53,057 nucleotides of DNA from positions 1 to 53,057 of the forward strand of contig JAKPKV010000115.1 of the NCBI GenBank assembly GCA_029553475.1, written 5' to 3'. The position numbers were made by a program, and so were the translations under genes. The notes below the pieces were generated by a model. That model ran no database searches, had not been told where the DNA came from, and was given only the letters and a program-made list of their open reading frames with translations. Positions 1-8,569 of this stretch are shown one piece after another. Within the stretch, counting starts at the first letter, position 1. Each line of letters begins with the position of its first letter. This DNA comes from Armatimonadota bacterium (lineage in GTDB: Bacteria; Armatimonadota; Hebobacteria; CAIYQO01).

Positions 1-50
1 TTCCCCCCCCCCCCACCCGTGGCGTGGAGGGCGCGGATCACACCGCACGG

Positions 51-73
51 TACAGCGTGACGACCCACTCCAG
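51..73 (+). repeat. Dispersed 22-nt repeat, copy 1
   Basis: TACAGCGTGACGACCCACTC plus CAG. Five copies of this motif occur in the first 12 kb, always between genes and in both orientations; none was noticed in the last 40 kb. Confidence 0.85.
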
Positions 74-262
74 ATGCTTTTTGATAAATGACTCCCGCTG
101 TGCTCGGTATCCGGTTGGTCGGCCCGATCCGGCCAGTCCGCGGGGGCGGACTTCGTTTCTCCAGCCCTGGATTTCAATCCGGGGGACGCACACCTGCCGA
201 TGCACAGCCCGCCAAAGCGGAAACACGTTGTCACAGCGCAGAGGTCGTTGGATGTGGGCGGC

Positions 263-296
263 GATGGCGATGACGATGACGATGACGATGACGATG
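263..296. repeat. GATGAC hexanucleotide microsatellite
   Basis: About 4.7 perfect copies of GATGAC (269-296), preceded by one imperfect copy (GATGGC at 263-268). It lies about 70 nt upstream of the GH42 start. Slippage at such a tract could vary leader spacing, but no promoter is visible that would make this a switch. Confidence 0.85.
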
Positions 297-363
297 GGGG
301 GGCAGGAGATGGCGCGAGAGAGGGCGAAAAGTCAGGACAGCAAACCGAAAGGGGAGTGAGGCG

Positions 364-2337
364 ATGCTACTGGGGTGCGCGTGGTATCCGGAGCACTGGG
401 ACGAGAGCCGCTGGCCGGAAGATCTGCGGCTGATGCGTGGCGCGGGGATGAACATGGTGCGCGTGGGCGAGTTCGCCTGGAGCCGACTGGAGCCGGCGGA
501 AGGGCAGTTCGAGCTCGACTGGCTGGAACGCGCCATCGCCCTCGCCGCCGACCACGGGCTGCGGACGGTCCTCGGCACGCCGACGGCGGCGCCGCCCGCG
601 TGGCTGACGCACACGTATCCGGAAACGCTGGCCATCAACGCCGACGGCCGCCGGGCCACCCACGGCGCGCGCTGCCACTTCAACGCCGGCAACCCCACAT
701 ACCTGGAGCTGTGCGCGCGCATCGCCGGCGAGCTGGCGAAACGCTTTGGGACGAGCCCGCACGTCATCGGCTGGCAGATTGACAACGAATACCACCGCGA
801 AAGCTGGGGCGACGACACCCGCCGCGCCTTCCAGGCGTTTTTACAGGCGCGCCACGGCGCGCTGGATAAGCTGAATAAGCGCTGGTCTACCGCCTACTGG
901 AGCCAGGAATATACCGACTGGGCGCAGATTCCGCTGCCGACGCCGTGGGGCGCGCACAACCCCGGCCTGCAGCTCGACTACAAGCTCTTCATCACCGAGG
1001 TGTACCGGCAGTACCAGCACGTGCAGATCGCGGCCATCCGCGCCCACGCCGAGCCGCGGCAGTGGATCACCCACAATTTCATGGGCTGGTTCGACCTCTT
1101 TGACCACTACACCCTCTCCGAGGAGCTGGATATCGTCGCCTGGGACAACTACGTGGGCAAAGGGCACCTGGATTTCCGCGCGAACGGCGCGGCGCACGAC
1201 CTCACCCGCGGCTTCAAGCGGAAGAATTTCTACCTGCTGGAGACCCAGCCCGGCTGGGTGAACTGGAGCGGGGTGGGCAACGCCCTCTATCCCGGCGAGG
1301 TGCGCGGCATGGCCTGGCACGCCATCGGCCACGGCGCCGACGGCGTCAGCTACTGGCAGTGGCGCAGCGCGCTGGGCGGACAGGAGCAGTACCACGGCAC
1401 GCTGGTGGCCGCCGACGGCGCGCCGCGCCCGCTCTACGCCGAGGTGGCCGCGCTGGGCACAGACCTCGAGCGCGTGGGCGCGCTGCTGGAGGGCACCGCG
1501 CCGTCGTCCCAGGTGGCGGTGCTGCACTCGTATGAAGATCGCTGGGCGATCAATCTGCAGCGGCACCACCAGGATTTCGATCCCGTGCAGCACCTGCTGA
1601 GCTACTACCGCCCGCTGCGCGACCGCACCCACGCGGTGGATATCGTCAGTCCGCTGGCGCCGCTGGACGGCTACGCGCTGGTGGTGGCCCCGCACCTGCA
1701 CCTCTTCCACAACGCCATTCTCGCGCCGCTGGGGCCGTTCATGCAGGGCGGCGGGCACCTGGTGCTGGGGCCGCGCTCCGGCTTCAAGGACCGCTACAAC
1801 GCGCTGCTGCCCTCTCGCCAGCCCTCCGTGCTGGCGCAGGGGCTGGGCGCGCACGTGGAGGAGTTCTACGCGCTGGAGGAGCCGATTCCCGTGGAGGGCC
1901 GCTGGGGCGAAGGGCGCGCGCAGTACTGGGCGGAGTGGCTCACCCCCGAGGCGAAAGACGTGGACGTGCTGATGAGCTACGGCCCCGGCCAGGGCTGGCT
2001 GGACGGCAAGCCCGCCGTCGTCACCCGCAAATTCGGCAAAGGGCGCATCACCTACGTGGGCGCGTGGCTCGATGAGGAGATGATGGGCAAACTCGCCGAC
2101 TGGCTCATCACCGTCAGCAAGGTGGAGCCGGCCTTCGGCGCGGTGCCTGACGGCGTGGAAGTCTGCCGCCGCGCCGCCCCCGACGGCCGCGAGCTCTTCA
2201 TCGTCATCAACCACACCCCCATCTCCGTGCAGGTGCCGATCCCCAAATCCATCCGCGACATGCTCACCGGCAAGGTGCACCGCACCACGCTGGCCATCGG
2301 CCCGCGAGACGTGGCGGTGGGGATGAAGGAGGGGTAG
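364..2337 (+). CDS. Beta-galactosidase, glycoside hydrolase family 42
   Basis: Encodes 657 aa, the usual size for GH42 enzymes, which hydrolyse terminal beta-galactosides by a retaining mechanism. The N-terminus (GCAWYPEHW) is the typical start of the GH42 TIM barrel. The acid/base Glu is seen in IDNEYH (E142) and the nucleophile Glu in LLETQPG (E293). The C-terminal half fits the Rossmann-like trimerisation domain (about 390-590) and a small beta domain. There is no signal peptide, so the enzyme should act in the cytoplasm on imported oligosaccharides. The ATG at 364 follows a GGGGAG-type ribosome site. The gene stands alone with no sugar transporter or regulator beside it. The family call is firm; the exact substrate (lactose-like, galactan or arabinoside) cannot be read from sequence. 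Confidence 0.92.
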   Translation: MLLGCAWYPEHWDESRWPEDLRLMRGAGMNMVRVGEFAWSRLEPAEGQFELDWLERAIALAADHGLRTVLGTPTAAPPAWLTHTYPETLAINADGRRATHGARCHFNAGNPTYLELCARIAGELAKRFGTSPHVIGWQIDNEYHRESWGDDTRRAFQAFLQARHGALDKLNKRWSTAYWSQEYTDWAQIPLPTPWGAHNPGLQLDYKLFITEVYRQYQHVQIAAIRAHAEPRQWITHNFMGWFDLFDHYTLSEELDIVAWDNYVGKGHLDFRANGAAHDLTRGFKRKNFYLLETQPGWVNWSGVGNALYPGEVRGMAWHAIGHGADGVSYWQWRSALGGQEQYHGTLVAADGAPRPLYAEVAALGTDLERVGALLEGTAPSSQVAVLHSYEDRWAINLQRHHQDFDPVQHLLSYYRPLRDRTHAVDIVSPLAPLDGYALVVAPHLHLFHNAILAPLGPFMQGGGHLVLGPRSGFKDRYNALLPSRQPSVLAQGLGAHVEEFYALEEPIPVEGRWGEGRAQYWAEWLTPEAKDVDVLMSYGPGQGWLDGKPAVVTRKFGKGRITYVGAWLDEEMMGKLADWLITVSKVEPAFGAVPDGVEVCRRAAPDGRELFIVINHTPISVQVPIPKSIRDMLTGKVHRTTLAIGPRDVAVGMKEG

Positions 2338-2464
2338 GGACGGAGAATTGAAAAATTGACAATTGAAAATCGCAGACTGGGAAGTGGGGGCCGGGACGTG
2401 AAAAGTGACCCGCCGTGGTATCTGTGCACGTTTGTGAGTATGTGTCCTAATCGAAGCAACCTAA

Positions 2465-2554
2465 CCCCCCGCCCCCCTTCCCTGAGCGGGAAGGGGGAGT
2501 GATGGGGTGCAGCTCCGGTGCTCCCCTCCCCGCTCAGGGAAGGGGGGCGGGGGG
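2465..2554. repeat. Large C/G-rich inverted repeat
   Basis: The arms 2465-2490 and 2529-2554 are perfect reverse complements over 26 nt and enclose a 38-nt loop. The composition (CCCCTTCCCTGAGCGGG core) resembles the pyrimidine-rich palindromes at 4839-4861 and 52850-52872. It could act as a terminator for the GH42 gene, although no U-run follows the stem. Confidence 0.85.
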
Positions 2555-2615
2555 AGAGGTGGGCGCGCGGATGGCAATGCATGCCGAGAAGCGTGAACAG
2601 CCGCCGGGACTTCTC

Positions 2616-2644
2616 TTGCATATTTCACGCTTTACCGGTATAGT
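2616..2644 (+). promoter_or_regulatory. Sigma-70-type promoter of the NfrB-like gene
   Basis: TTGCAT (2616-2621), a 17-nt spacer and TATAGT (2639-2644) match the -35/-10 consensus well. The predicted start near 2651 gives a leader of about 85 nt before the ATG at 2735. Confidence 0.65.
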
Positions 2645-2734
2645 GAAAACACTGTCAGCGTCTGCGTGAATTCATACCCACGGGTGGGTCGCCGGATTGC
2701 CGCGATCCCCGCCGTGCAGCTAGGACATCACTTC

Positions 2735-4774
2735 ATGTTAATCGGGATGAGTGGACACGACTGGCTGGTCCTCTGGCGCGATGTCTGCTTGGCTCTGACG
2801 TGGACCGTCGCCATCGTCTTCCTGTTAAGCGGCCTGCAGGACCTGGTGTATGATCTGGGCGCCTACATCTGGCGCCTGTATAAGCGCGTGGCCTTCGCCC
2901 GGCGCGAACGGCTGACGCTGGCGAAGCTGCGGGCGCGCGAACAGCAGCGCATCGCCGTCTTCATTCCCGCCTGGAACGAAGGCGACGTCGTCGGCACGAT
3001 GGTCACGAACATCCTCAAGCGTATCGAGTACCGCAACTACGTCATCTTCGTCGGCACCTACCCCAACGACCCGGCCACGCAGCACGCGGTGGACGCGGTG
3101 GCGCGCGTGTACCCGGAAGTGGTGAAAGTCGTGACCGGCCGCCCCGGCCCGACGAACAAGGCGCACTGCCTGAACACCGTCTATCACGCGATGAAGGAAT
3201 ACGAGCAGCGCCATGACGTGCACTTCGACATCATGGTGATGCAGGACGCCGAGGACGTGGTGCATCCCTACGCCTTCCTGCTCTTCAACTACCTCATCCC
3301 GCGGGTGGACGCCGTGCAGTTGCCCATTCTGCCGCTGCCGGCGCCGATGTCCAAATGGGTGCACTGGACCTACGCCGACGAATTCGCCGAAGTCCACATG
3401 AAGGACGTGATGGTACGCGAGCAGATTTCCGGTTTCGTGCCGTTCGCCGGGGTGGGCACGGGCTTTTCGCGGCGCGCGATGACGCTGCTGGAGCAGGAGA
3501 ACGACGGCGCGCTGTTCAACGAAGGCTCGCTGACGGAAGACTACAGCATGGCGAAACGCATGCGCGAGCTGGGGCTGAAGACGGTGTTCGTCAATCTCGT
3601 GCTCGCGGATGACCCCAAACCCTGGTACACGCCGCTGCTCCATCGCACGAGCTTCATCGCCAACTGGGCGTTCTTCCCGATGGACTTCACGCGCTCCGTG
3701 CGGCAGAAGACGCGCTGGATTATCGGCATCTCGCTGCAGGAGTGGGAGCAGCGCGGCTGGCGGGGCAGCCTGCTGATGGTCGAGAACCTGGTGAAGGACC
3801 GCAAGATCTTCGTCGCCGCCACCACCAGCCTCATCGCCTACCTGCTTTTCGGCTATTTCGTCCTCTACCAGTTGGGCGCGATGGAGTTGATCCCGCTGAA
3901 GGTGCTGCCGTTCATTTACAAGGGATCGGCGGTCTACACGCTGGTCATCATTGACACCATCTTCATGTTCCTGCGCATGGTGGAACGCATCATCTTCGTG
4001 GGCATGGTCTACGGCGTCACGCAGGGGTTGATGTCGGTGCCGCGGCTGGTGCTGGGCAACGTCATCAACGGGCTGGCGGCGTTCCGCTCGCTGCACACCT
4101 ATCTGCAGTCCCGCATCACCACCCGGCGCCTCACCTGGGACAAGACGATACACGAAGAGGGCGTGGGCTCGATGCCGACGGACCACACCGTGGTCGAGAG
4201 GCGGCGGCGCGAGCGCCCGACCTACAGCGAAGACGAGATCGTCGCCATGCTGAAATCGCTGGAGACGCTCACCGTCATCCGTGGATTGGAAGCCATCCCG
4301 CGCGAGTGCCCGCCGGCGGCGCAGGCGCGCTTCACGATCCTGCTCGGCGAGCTGGCGGGGGCGTCATCCAATCAGGTGCGCGGGGTGCTGGCGCGGGTCT
4401 GCGGCTTCCTGCGCTGGCCGTCGCTGACGCCGATCATCCGCACGCTGATCATTGATCGCGAATGGGTGGTGCGGGCGAACGCCTCGCGCGCGCTGTTGAA
4501 GATCCCCGATTTTGACCGCCTGCTCCCCGCCGTCTTCGCGGTGAAGGACGGGTATGCCTGGGAAGCGGTCATCCGCGCGCTGGAAGGCGACGAGCCGGCC
4601 CAGCGCCACCTGCTGCCCATCCTGCGCAACGAGGCGATGGTGGTGGTGCGCGGCATCCTCCTCAGCCGCTCGCTGCTCATCCGCCGGCGGTATCAGGCGA
4701 TGGTCGAGCCGCCCGACGGCGACCAGCACCGCGTGCCGGTCGCGCTGGTGATTGACCGCATGCCCGCGTCGTAA
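2735..4774 (+). CDS. NfrB-like membrane glycosyltransferase (GT2) with HEAT-like C-terminus
   Basis: A 679-aa protein whose first ~480 residues closely parallel E. coli NfrB, an inner-membrane GT2 protein used as an adsorption factor by phage N4 and linked to exopolysaccharide output. Shared landmarks are an N-terminal membrane helix, PAWNE, VGTYPNDP, RPGPTNKA, QDAEDV (the catalytic Asp region), GVGTGFSRRA, LTEDY, RQKTRWIIGI and several C-terminal helices. E. coli NfrB ends in an MshEN-type domain from memory of the family; here about 190 residues instead look like alpha-helical HEAT-type repeats (DREWVVRANASRALL). No NfrA-like outer-membrane partner is next to it. The ATG at 2735 aligns with the NfrB N-terminus; 2747 is an alternative, and the GTG at 2666 would add an implausible tail. 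Role inferred: polysaccharide synthesis or export. Confidence 0.82.
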   Translation: MLIGMSGHDWLVLWRDVCLALTWTVAIVFLLSGLQDLVYDLGAYIWRLYKRVAFARRERLTLAKLRAREQQRIAVFIPAWNEGDVVGTMVTNILKRIEYRNYVIFVGTYPNDPATQHAVDAVARVYPEVVKVVTGRPGPTNKAHCLNTVYHAMKEYEQRHDVHFDIMVMQDAEDVVHPYAFLLFNYLIPRVDAVQLPILPLPAPMSKWVHWTYADEFAEVHMKDVMVREQISGFVPFAGVGTGFSRRAMTLLEQENDGALFNEGSLTEDYSMAKRMRELGLKTVFVNLVLADDPKPWYTPLLHRTSFIANWAFFPMDFTRSVRQKTRWIIGISLQEWEQRGWRGSLLMVENLVKDRKIFVAATTSLIAYLLFGYFVLYQLGAMELIPLKVLPFIYKGSAVYTLVIIDTIFMFLRMVERIIFVGMVYGVTQGLMSVPRLVLGNVINGLAAFRSLHTYLQSRITTRRLTWDKTIHEEGVGSMPTDHTVVERRRRERPTYSEDEIVAMLKSLETLTVIRGLEAIPRECPPAAQARFTILLGELAGASSNQVRGVLARVCGFLRWPSLTPIIRTLIIDREWVVRANASRALLKIPDFDRLLPAVFAVKDGYAWEAVIRALEGDEPAQRHLLPILRNEAMVVVRGILLSRSLLIRRRYQAMVEPPDGDQHRVPVALVIDRMPAS

Positions 4775-4838
4775 GCGTCCTTACCCCAATACCGTGCAGA
4801 GAAGCGTTCTCGCCCGCCACGCGCGACCTCTCCCCCAG

Positions 4839-4861
4839 CCCCTCCCCTACATGGGGAGGGG
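4839..4861. terminator. Pyrimidine-rich hairpin between convergent genes
   Basis: CCCCTCCCC and GGGGAGGGG form a perfect 9-bp stem with a TACAT loop. It sits between the 3' ends of the NfrB-like gene and mreB, a suitable place for a bidirectional terminator, though no U-run follows. The flanking CTCTCCCCC text is the same repeat type seen at 52850. Confidence 0.5.
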
Positions 4862-4940
4862 AGCATGATGAGGAAAGAGGGCGGCATGGAGAGACGGATC
4901 CACCCCACGCAGAGCAGGCGTATGGGAACGGTATTAGTCT

Positions 4941-5990
4941 TTACCCTGCGACCCCCGCCAATTTCCGCTCGAACGCCGTGCGCAGGCCGAGGTCGCCGTC
5001 GGCGAGGACGCGCGCGGCGCCGACGGCCACGCAGCTCAACGGGTCGTCCACGGCGTAGGCGGGCATGCCGGTGGCGTGATGGATGAGGCGGTCAATGCCG
5101 CGCAGCAGCGCGCCGCCGCCCACCAGGGCGATGCCGCGCTCCATGATATCGGCGGAGAGTTCCGGCGGGGTGCTTTCCAGCGCGAGTTTCACGGCGTCGA
5201 GGATGGCGAGGATCGGCTCGCCGATGGCCTCGCGCACGGCGCCGCTGGAGAGCGTGAGCTGCGCGGGCAGCCCGCTCACCAGGTCGCGCCCGCGCACCAG
5301 GTACTCCAACTCCTGCTGCATCGGCCACACCGAGCCGATGGCCAGCTTGATCGCTTCCGCGGTGCGCTCGCCGATGTGGAGATTATGCACCTGGCGCGCG
5401 TAGGTGACGATGGCCTGGTCAATCTCGTCGCCGCCCACGCGTATCGTGCGCGCCAGCACCACGTCGCCCAGCGAGAGCATCGCCACCTCGGTGGTGCCGC
5501 CGCCGATATCCACCACCATGCTGCCGTTCGCTTCGTGGATGGGCAGCCCGGCGCCGATCGCGGCGGCGATGGGCTCTTCGATGACCCAGGCTTCCTTCGC
5601 CCCCGCCTTGCGCGCGGCGTCCTTCACCGCCCGGCACTCCACCTCGGTGACGCCGGCCGGCACGCCGATGAGCATGTGCGGGTGGATGAAGGGGCGGCGG
5701 CGATACACGCGCGCGATGAAGAGCGCCAGCATCTGCTCGGCGGATTCGAAATCGGCAATCACGCCGTCGCGTAGCGGGCGGATGGTCTCGATGGCGTCAG
5801 GGGTGCGGCCGAGCATGCGCTTGGCCTCCTCGCCCACCGCCCGCACCTGCCCCGAGGCGCGCTCAACGGCGATGACCGACGGCTCCCGCAGCAAAATCCC
5901 CTTGCCACGCACGTGGATCAGGGTATTGGCGGTGCCCAGGTCAATCGCCATCTCTGGCGTCCAGCGCTGGAATATCCGGGTGAGATTCAT
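4941..5990 (-). CDS. mreB: Rod shape-determining protein MreB
   Basis: A 349-aa actin-like ATPase that forms membrane-associated filaments and directs elongasome peptidoglycan synthesis. The phosphate-1 motif DLGTANTLIHVRGKG is near residue 17, the connect/phosphate-2 motif VVDIGGGTTEVA near 160, and GLPAQLTLSS and the adenosine motif GGGALLRG near 285 are typical of MreB/Mbl. Length is normal. The ATG at 5990 follows a GAGGG site. The gene is alone: no mreC, mreD or penicillin-binding protein is adjacent, so this may be a second mreB paralogue (Mbl-like) or a split locus. A copy of the dispersed 22-nt repeat lies about 30 nt upstream of the start. Confidence 0.93.
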   Translation of the reverse strand: MNLTRIFQRWTPEMAIDLGTANTLIHVRGKGILLREPSVIAVERASGQVRAVGEEAKRMLGRTPDAIETIRPLRDGVIADFESAEQMLALFIARVYRRRPFIHPHMLIGVPAGVTEVECRAVKDAARKAGAKEAWVIEEPIAAAIGAGLPIHEANGSMVVDIGGGTTEVAMLSLGDVVLARTIRVGGDEIDQAIVTYARQVHNLHIGERTAEAIKLAIGSVWPMQQELEYLVRGRDLVSGLPAQLTLSSGAVREAIGEPILAILDAVKLALESTPPELSADIMERGIALVGGGALLRGIDRLIHHATGMPAYAVDDPLSCVAVGAARVLADGDLGLRTAFERKLAGVAG

Positions 5991-6020
5991 AGCCCTCGGG
6001 GACGATCTGTTGACGCTAAT

Positions 6021-6042
6021 TGTCGCGGGTCGTCACGCTATA
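6021..6042 (-). repeat. Dispersed 22-nt repeat, copy 2
   Basis: Read on the minus strand it is TATAGCGTGACGACCCGCG plus ACA, matching copies at 51, 6192, 11001 and 11654. Confidence 0.8.
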
Positions 6043-6060
6043 CCGTGCCTCGTCCATCGT

Positions 6061-6168
6061 CGGGATTAGGGGTGAGGGATTAGGGATTGGGCGCGCGCTA
6101 CAGGCGGTTGTCCTGATACGCACACGACAACGTAACGACCCCCTAATCCCCAACCCCTAACCCCGACC
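6061..6168. repeat. Imperfect inverted repeat of TTAGGG-like text
   Basis: The left arm (about 6061-6090, GGGATTAGGGGTGAGGG) pairs imperfectly with the right arm (about 6141-6168, CCCTAATCCCCAACCCC). The arms are about 50 nt apart and lie between the two copies of the 22-nt repeat. Confidence 0.7.
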
Positions 6169-6191
6169 AGCGGTCGGTGCGCCGATCAAGA

Positions 6192-6213
6192 TACAGCGTG
6201 ACGACCCACTACA
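6192..6213 (+). repeat. Dispersed 22-nt repeat, copy 3
   Basis: TACAGCGTGACGACCCACTA plus CA, nearly identical to the copy at 51-73 and opposite in orientation to the copy at 6021-6042. Confidence 0.85.
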
Positions 6214-6338
6214 GCTAGTCCCTGATTCGCCGCGGCGGGGGGGAGTCCTTTTTTCGCGCCGCGTCCCGCGTCATCGCGGCAGGAATCCCTCCCGGGTTAC
6301 CGAAAGATACGATACAACTCGCATCTTCGGAGGTGTCC

Positions 6339-8414
6339 ATGTCCGTTGCCGTGTCCGAGAAAGCCGCTCATCTGCTGGCCGCGTTGGATCTCGCCCGTCC
6401 CGAATTGGCGGGGATCGCGAGCGCGGAGGAGTATGCCGCCTTCGTGGCGCGGGGGCCGCGGCCGCGATTCCGGGTGGAGTACGAGGAGAAGGCGCGGGTG
6501 CTGGCTTTCTTGCGCGAGCAGTACGCGGCGTGGCGCGACTTCGATACCGCGGCGGCCGAGCGTTTTCGCGCGATGACCATCGCGAAGGCGCAGGGGGAGC
6601 GGGCGCTGGCGGGCATCGCCGCGCTGGGGCAGGCGTGGTGGGCGACGGGTGACCCGGCGTACGGCGCGGCCTTCGAGCGCTTCTATCTCGCCGTGCCCAC
6701 CGGCGAGATGTTCAACTGGGGCAGCTTCAACGGCACGCAGGGGGCCATCGAGCTCAACGCCTTCTTCCTGCTGCAGGATTGTCCGGGCTTCACGCCGGCG
6801 GGGCGGGTGGCGTTTCTCGACCATCTCTATGGCATTACCGAGGTCGCCTGGGACGTGGAAACCTCCCGCTGGCAGCAGCTCATGCTGGGGCCGGAGGGGC
6901 ACAACTGGTACCTGCACGGCATGCGCGTGCTGCCGTTCCTCGGCATCCTCTTCCCGGAGTTCGCGCGGTCGGCCTTCTTCCTGAAGGTGGGGATGAGCGT
7001 GGTGGAGGAGCACCTGCGCGGGCACTACCTGGCGGACGGCGGCGCGCGGGAGACGACGCTGGGGTATCAGGCCGGCTCCATGCAGAATCTGTGGGATTTT
7101 TACCTCATCGCGCAGCGCAACGGCTATCCGCTCTCCGCCGGCTTCGCCGACCGGCTGCTCACCGCGACGAAATTCCTGCTGCGGCTGATGACCCCGCTGG
7201 GCGGGCTGCCCTCCTTCGGCGACGGCGGCCACACCCCCGGCGGCCTTACGTCGCTGGCGGCCACCGCCGCGGCGCTCACCGGCGACGGGGAGTGCAAGTG
7301 GTACGCCGAAGCATGCCGGCGGCAGCGCGCCGCGCCGGCGGAGACGCCGGGCGAAATTCCCCTCTGCGCCTTCTGGAACGTCGGGCTGGCGGGTGCAGCC
7401 ACTTACGCTGCGACGCGCGCCCGCGACCCGCGCCACGTCTCCGTGCTGATGGGGCCGACGGGGTATGCGGCGCTGCGCGACGGCGACCAATATCTCGCCA
7501 TCGCCGCCGCCAACCGCGGGCCCATCGTCACCAGCCACGGGCATAACGACGTCTTCGCCCTGGACGTGTGCGCGGGGGGCGCGCGCGTCCTGGGCGAGGA
7601 CGGCTGCGCGCCCTACGGCGATTCACCGGGCCGGCTGTATGACCAGACCACGGCGGCGCACAACACGCTGACGGTGGACGGCGGGGAGCAGGCGGTCATC
7701 CTCGACGAGTGGCGCTGGGATTCCCACGTCATCCCGCAGGTGCGCCGCTGGATCAGCGCGCCGACGCACGATTTCTTCCACGGCGTGCACGAGGGGTACT
7801 ACCACTACCGCCGCGAGAGCACGCTGCATGCGCGCAAGGTCTTCTTCCTCAAAGGCCACTATTGGGCCGTGCTGGACTGGCTGGAAGCGGACCGGGAGCA
7901 CGCGTATCAGGCGTATTTCCACGGGCTGGTGCCGGGGGCGGCGGACGGCGCGACCGTCCTGCTCGGCGCGGCGCCGCGGCTGGCGATCATCCCGCCGGCG
8001 GGGGACGCGCTGACGCTGGCGCGGGTGGATGACCCCGGCCTGTCCGCCTACCTCGAGGAGCGCCGCCTCGATCCCGACACCCATCCCTGCTTCCGCTACG
8101 AGGCGCGCGCCGCCTCCACCTGCCTGGCGTGGGTGCTGCTGCCGCAGTCGGCGCCCGCGCCGCTGCCGACCGTCCGCCGCCTGCCGGTGACGGTGAACGG
8201 CCTGCCGGAAGAGGCCCACGGCGCCACCGCGCTGGAACTCCGCTTCCCCGACTACACCGACTACCTCTGCGTCTCGCACAAGGATTTCGACGGGGAGCTG
8301 GCCTTCGCCGGCATCACAACCTGGGGGTTCCTCGCCTTCCGGCGGGTGGATGAGGCAGGGAACGTGCTGCTGGAGATCGAACAGACGATGATGGATGGCG
8401 TCTGCGGGCGGTGA
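6339..8414 (+). CDS. Heparinase II/III-type polysaccharide lyase
   Basis: A 691-aa protein with an N-terminal alpha/alpha toroid (about 40-370; landmarks GHNWYLHGMRVLP, DGGARETTLGYQ, SFGDGGH) and a C-terminal beta-sandwich typical of heparinase II/III-like proteins (SHGHNDVFALDV, AHNTLTVDG, HYWAVLDWLEA). Family members cleave uronic-acid polysaccharides such as heparan sulphate, alginate or oligo-alginate by beta-elimination; the substrate here is unknown. No signal peptide is visible, so it may act on imported oligosaccharides, as PL17-type oligo-lyases do. ATG at 6339 is chosen over GTG at 6333 because GGAGG lies at a correct distance. The next gene on the same strand, 566 nt on, is a beta-propeller protein of unknown role. 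Confidence 0.8.
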   Translation: MSVAVSEKAAHLLAALDLARPELAGIASAEEYAAFVARGPRPRFRVEYEEKARVLAFLREQYAAWRDFDTAAAERFRAMTIAKAQGERALAGIAALGQAWWATGDPAYGAAFERFYLAVPTGEMFNWGSFNGTQGAIELNAFFLLQDCPGFTPAGRVAFLDHLYGITEVAWDVETSRWQQLMLGPEGHNWYLHGMRVLPFLGILFPEFARSAFFLKVGMSVVEEHLRGHYLADGGARETTLGYQAGSMQNLWDFYLIAQRNGYPLSAGFADRLLTATKFLLRLMTPLGGLPSFGDGGHTPGGLTSLAATAAALTGDGECKWYAEACRRQRAAPAETPGEIPLCAFWNVGLAGAATYAATRARDPRHVSVLMGPTGYAALRDGDQYLAIAAANRGPIVTSHGHNDVFALDVCAGGARVLGEDGCAPYGDSPGRLYDQTTAAHNTLTVDGGEQAVILDEWRWDSHVIPQVRRWISAPTHDFFHGVHEGYYHYRRESTLHARKVFFLKGHYWAVLDWLEADREHAYQAYFHGLVPGAADGATVLLGAAPRLAIIPPAGDALTLARVDDPGLSAYLEERRLDPDTHPCFRYEARAASTCLAWVLLPQSAPAPLPTVRRLPVTVNGLPEEAHGATALELRFPDYTDYLCVSHKDFDGELAFAGITTWGFLAFRRVDEAGNVLLEIEQTMMDGVCGR

Positions 8415-8569
8415 CGACCTGCGATCACCGAGATGGCCATGACGGAAGGCGGCGATGCAGCACCCGGCGCTGCCGGCTCAATGCGAATTTTTACTGATGC
8501 GCGCATTGAGCTCTTCACGATCCCTCCCCCGCAGCACGCGGAGGCGTCACGAGAGGGTTCGCATCTCCT

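Larger units (their letters stand above)
1..363. other. Intergenic region before the GH42 gene
   Basis: No gene is supported here. The stretch holds a run of 12 C (3-14), one copy of the dispersed 22-nt repeat (51-73), a 7-bp hairpin with a GGGG loop (135-152) followed by a T-containing tail, and a GATGAC microsatellite (263-296). Short open frames that cross the microsatellite are low-complexity and lack homology-like features. A Shine-Dalgarno-like purine stretch lies just before the GH42 start at 364. Confidence 0.7.
2338..2734. other. Intergenic region between GH42 and the NfrB-like gene
   Basis: Contains an AT-rich relic at 2343-2372 built of repeated AATTGA units, resembling the repeats that flank the four-helix-bundle gene near 26.3 kb. 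It also holds a perfect 26-bp inverted repeat (2465-2554) and a promoter for the next gene (2616-2644). No gene is supported; reverse-strand frames over the G/C palindrome are repeat translations. Confidence 0.75.
5991..6338. other. Divergent intergenic region with three repeat elements
   Basis: Separates mreB from the lyase gene. It holds two oppositely oriented copies of the 22-nt dispersed repeat (6021-6042 minus, 6192-6213 plus) around an imperfect inverted repeat of GGGGTTAGGGATT-type text (about 6061-6168). No gene is supported. A clear promoter for either neighbour was not found. Confidence 0.7.

Noticed and set aside
263-296. CRISPR-like or regulatory array at the hexanucleotide repeat
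   Set aside because: It has no spacers; it is a simple tandem microsatellite.
24-433. Frames over the GATGAC microsatellite coding for MTMTMT or DDDD tracts
   Set aside because: Low-complexity translation with no start context and overlap with the GH42 start region.
841-2280. Minus-strand frame opposite the GH42 gene
   Set aside because: The GH42 catalytic motifs on the plus strand are intact; the opposite frame is His/Arg-rich shadow.
2052-2621. Open frame reading PRPPSLSGEG and PFPLREGGRGV over the palindrome
   Set aside because: This is a translation of the C/T-rich inverted repeat, a well-known source of false genes.
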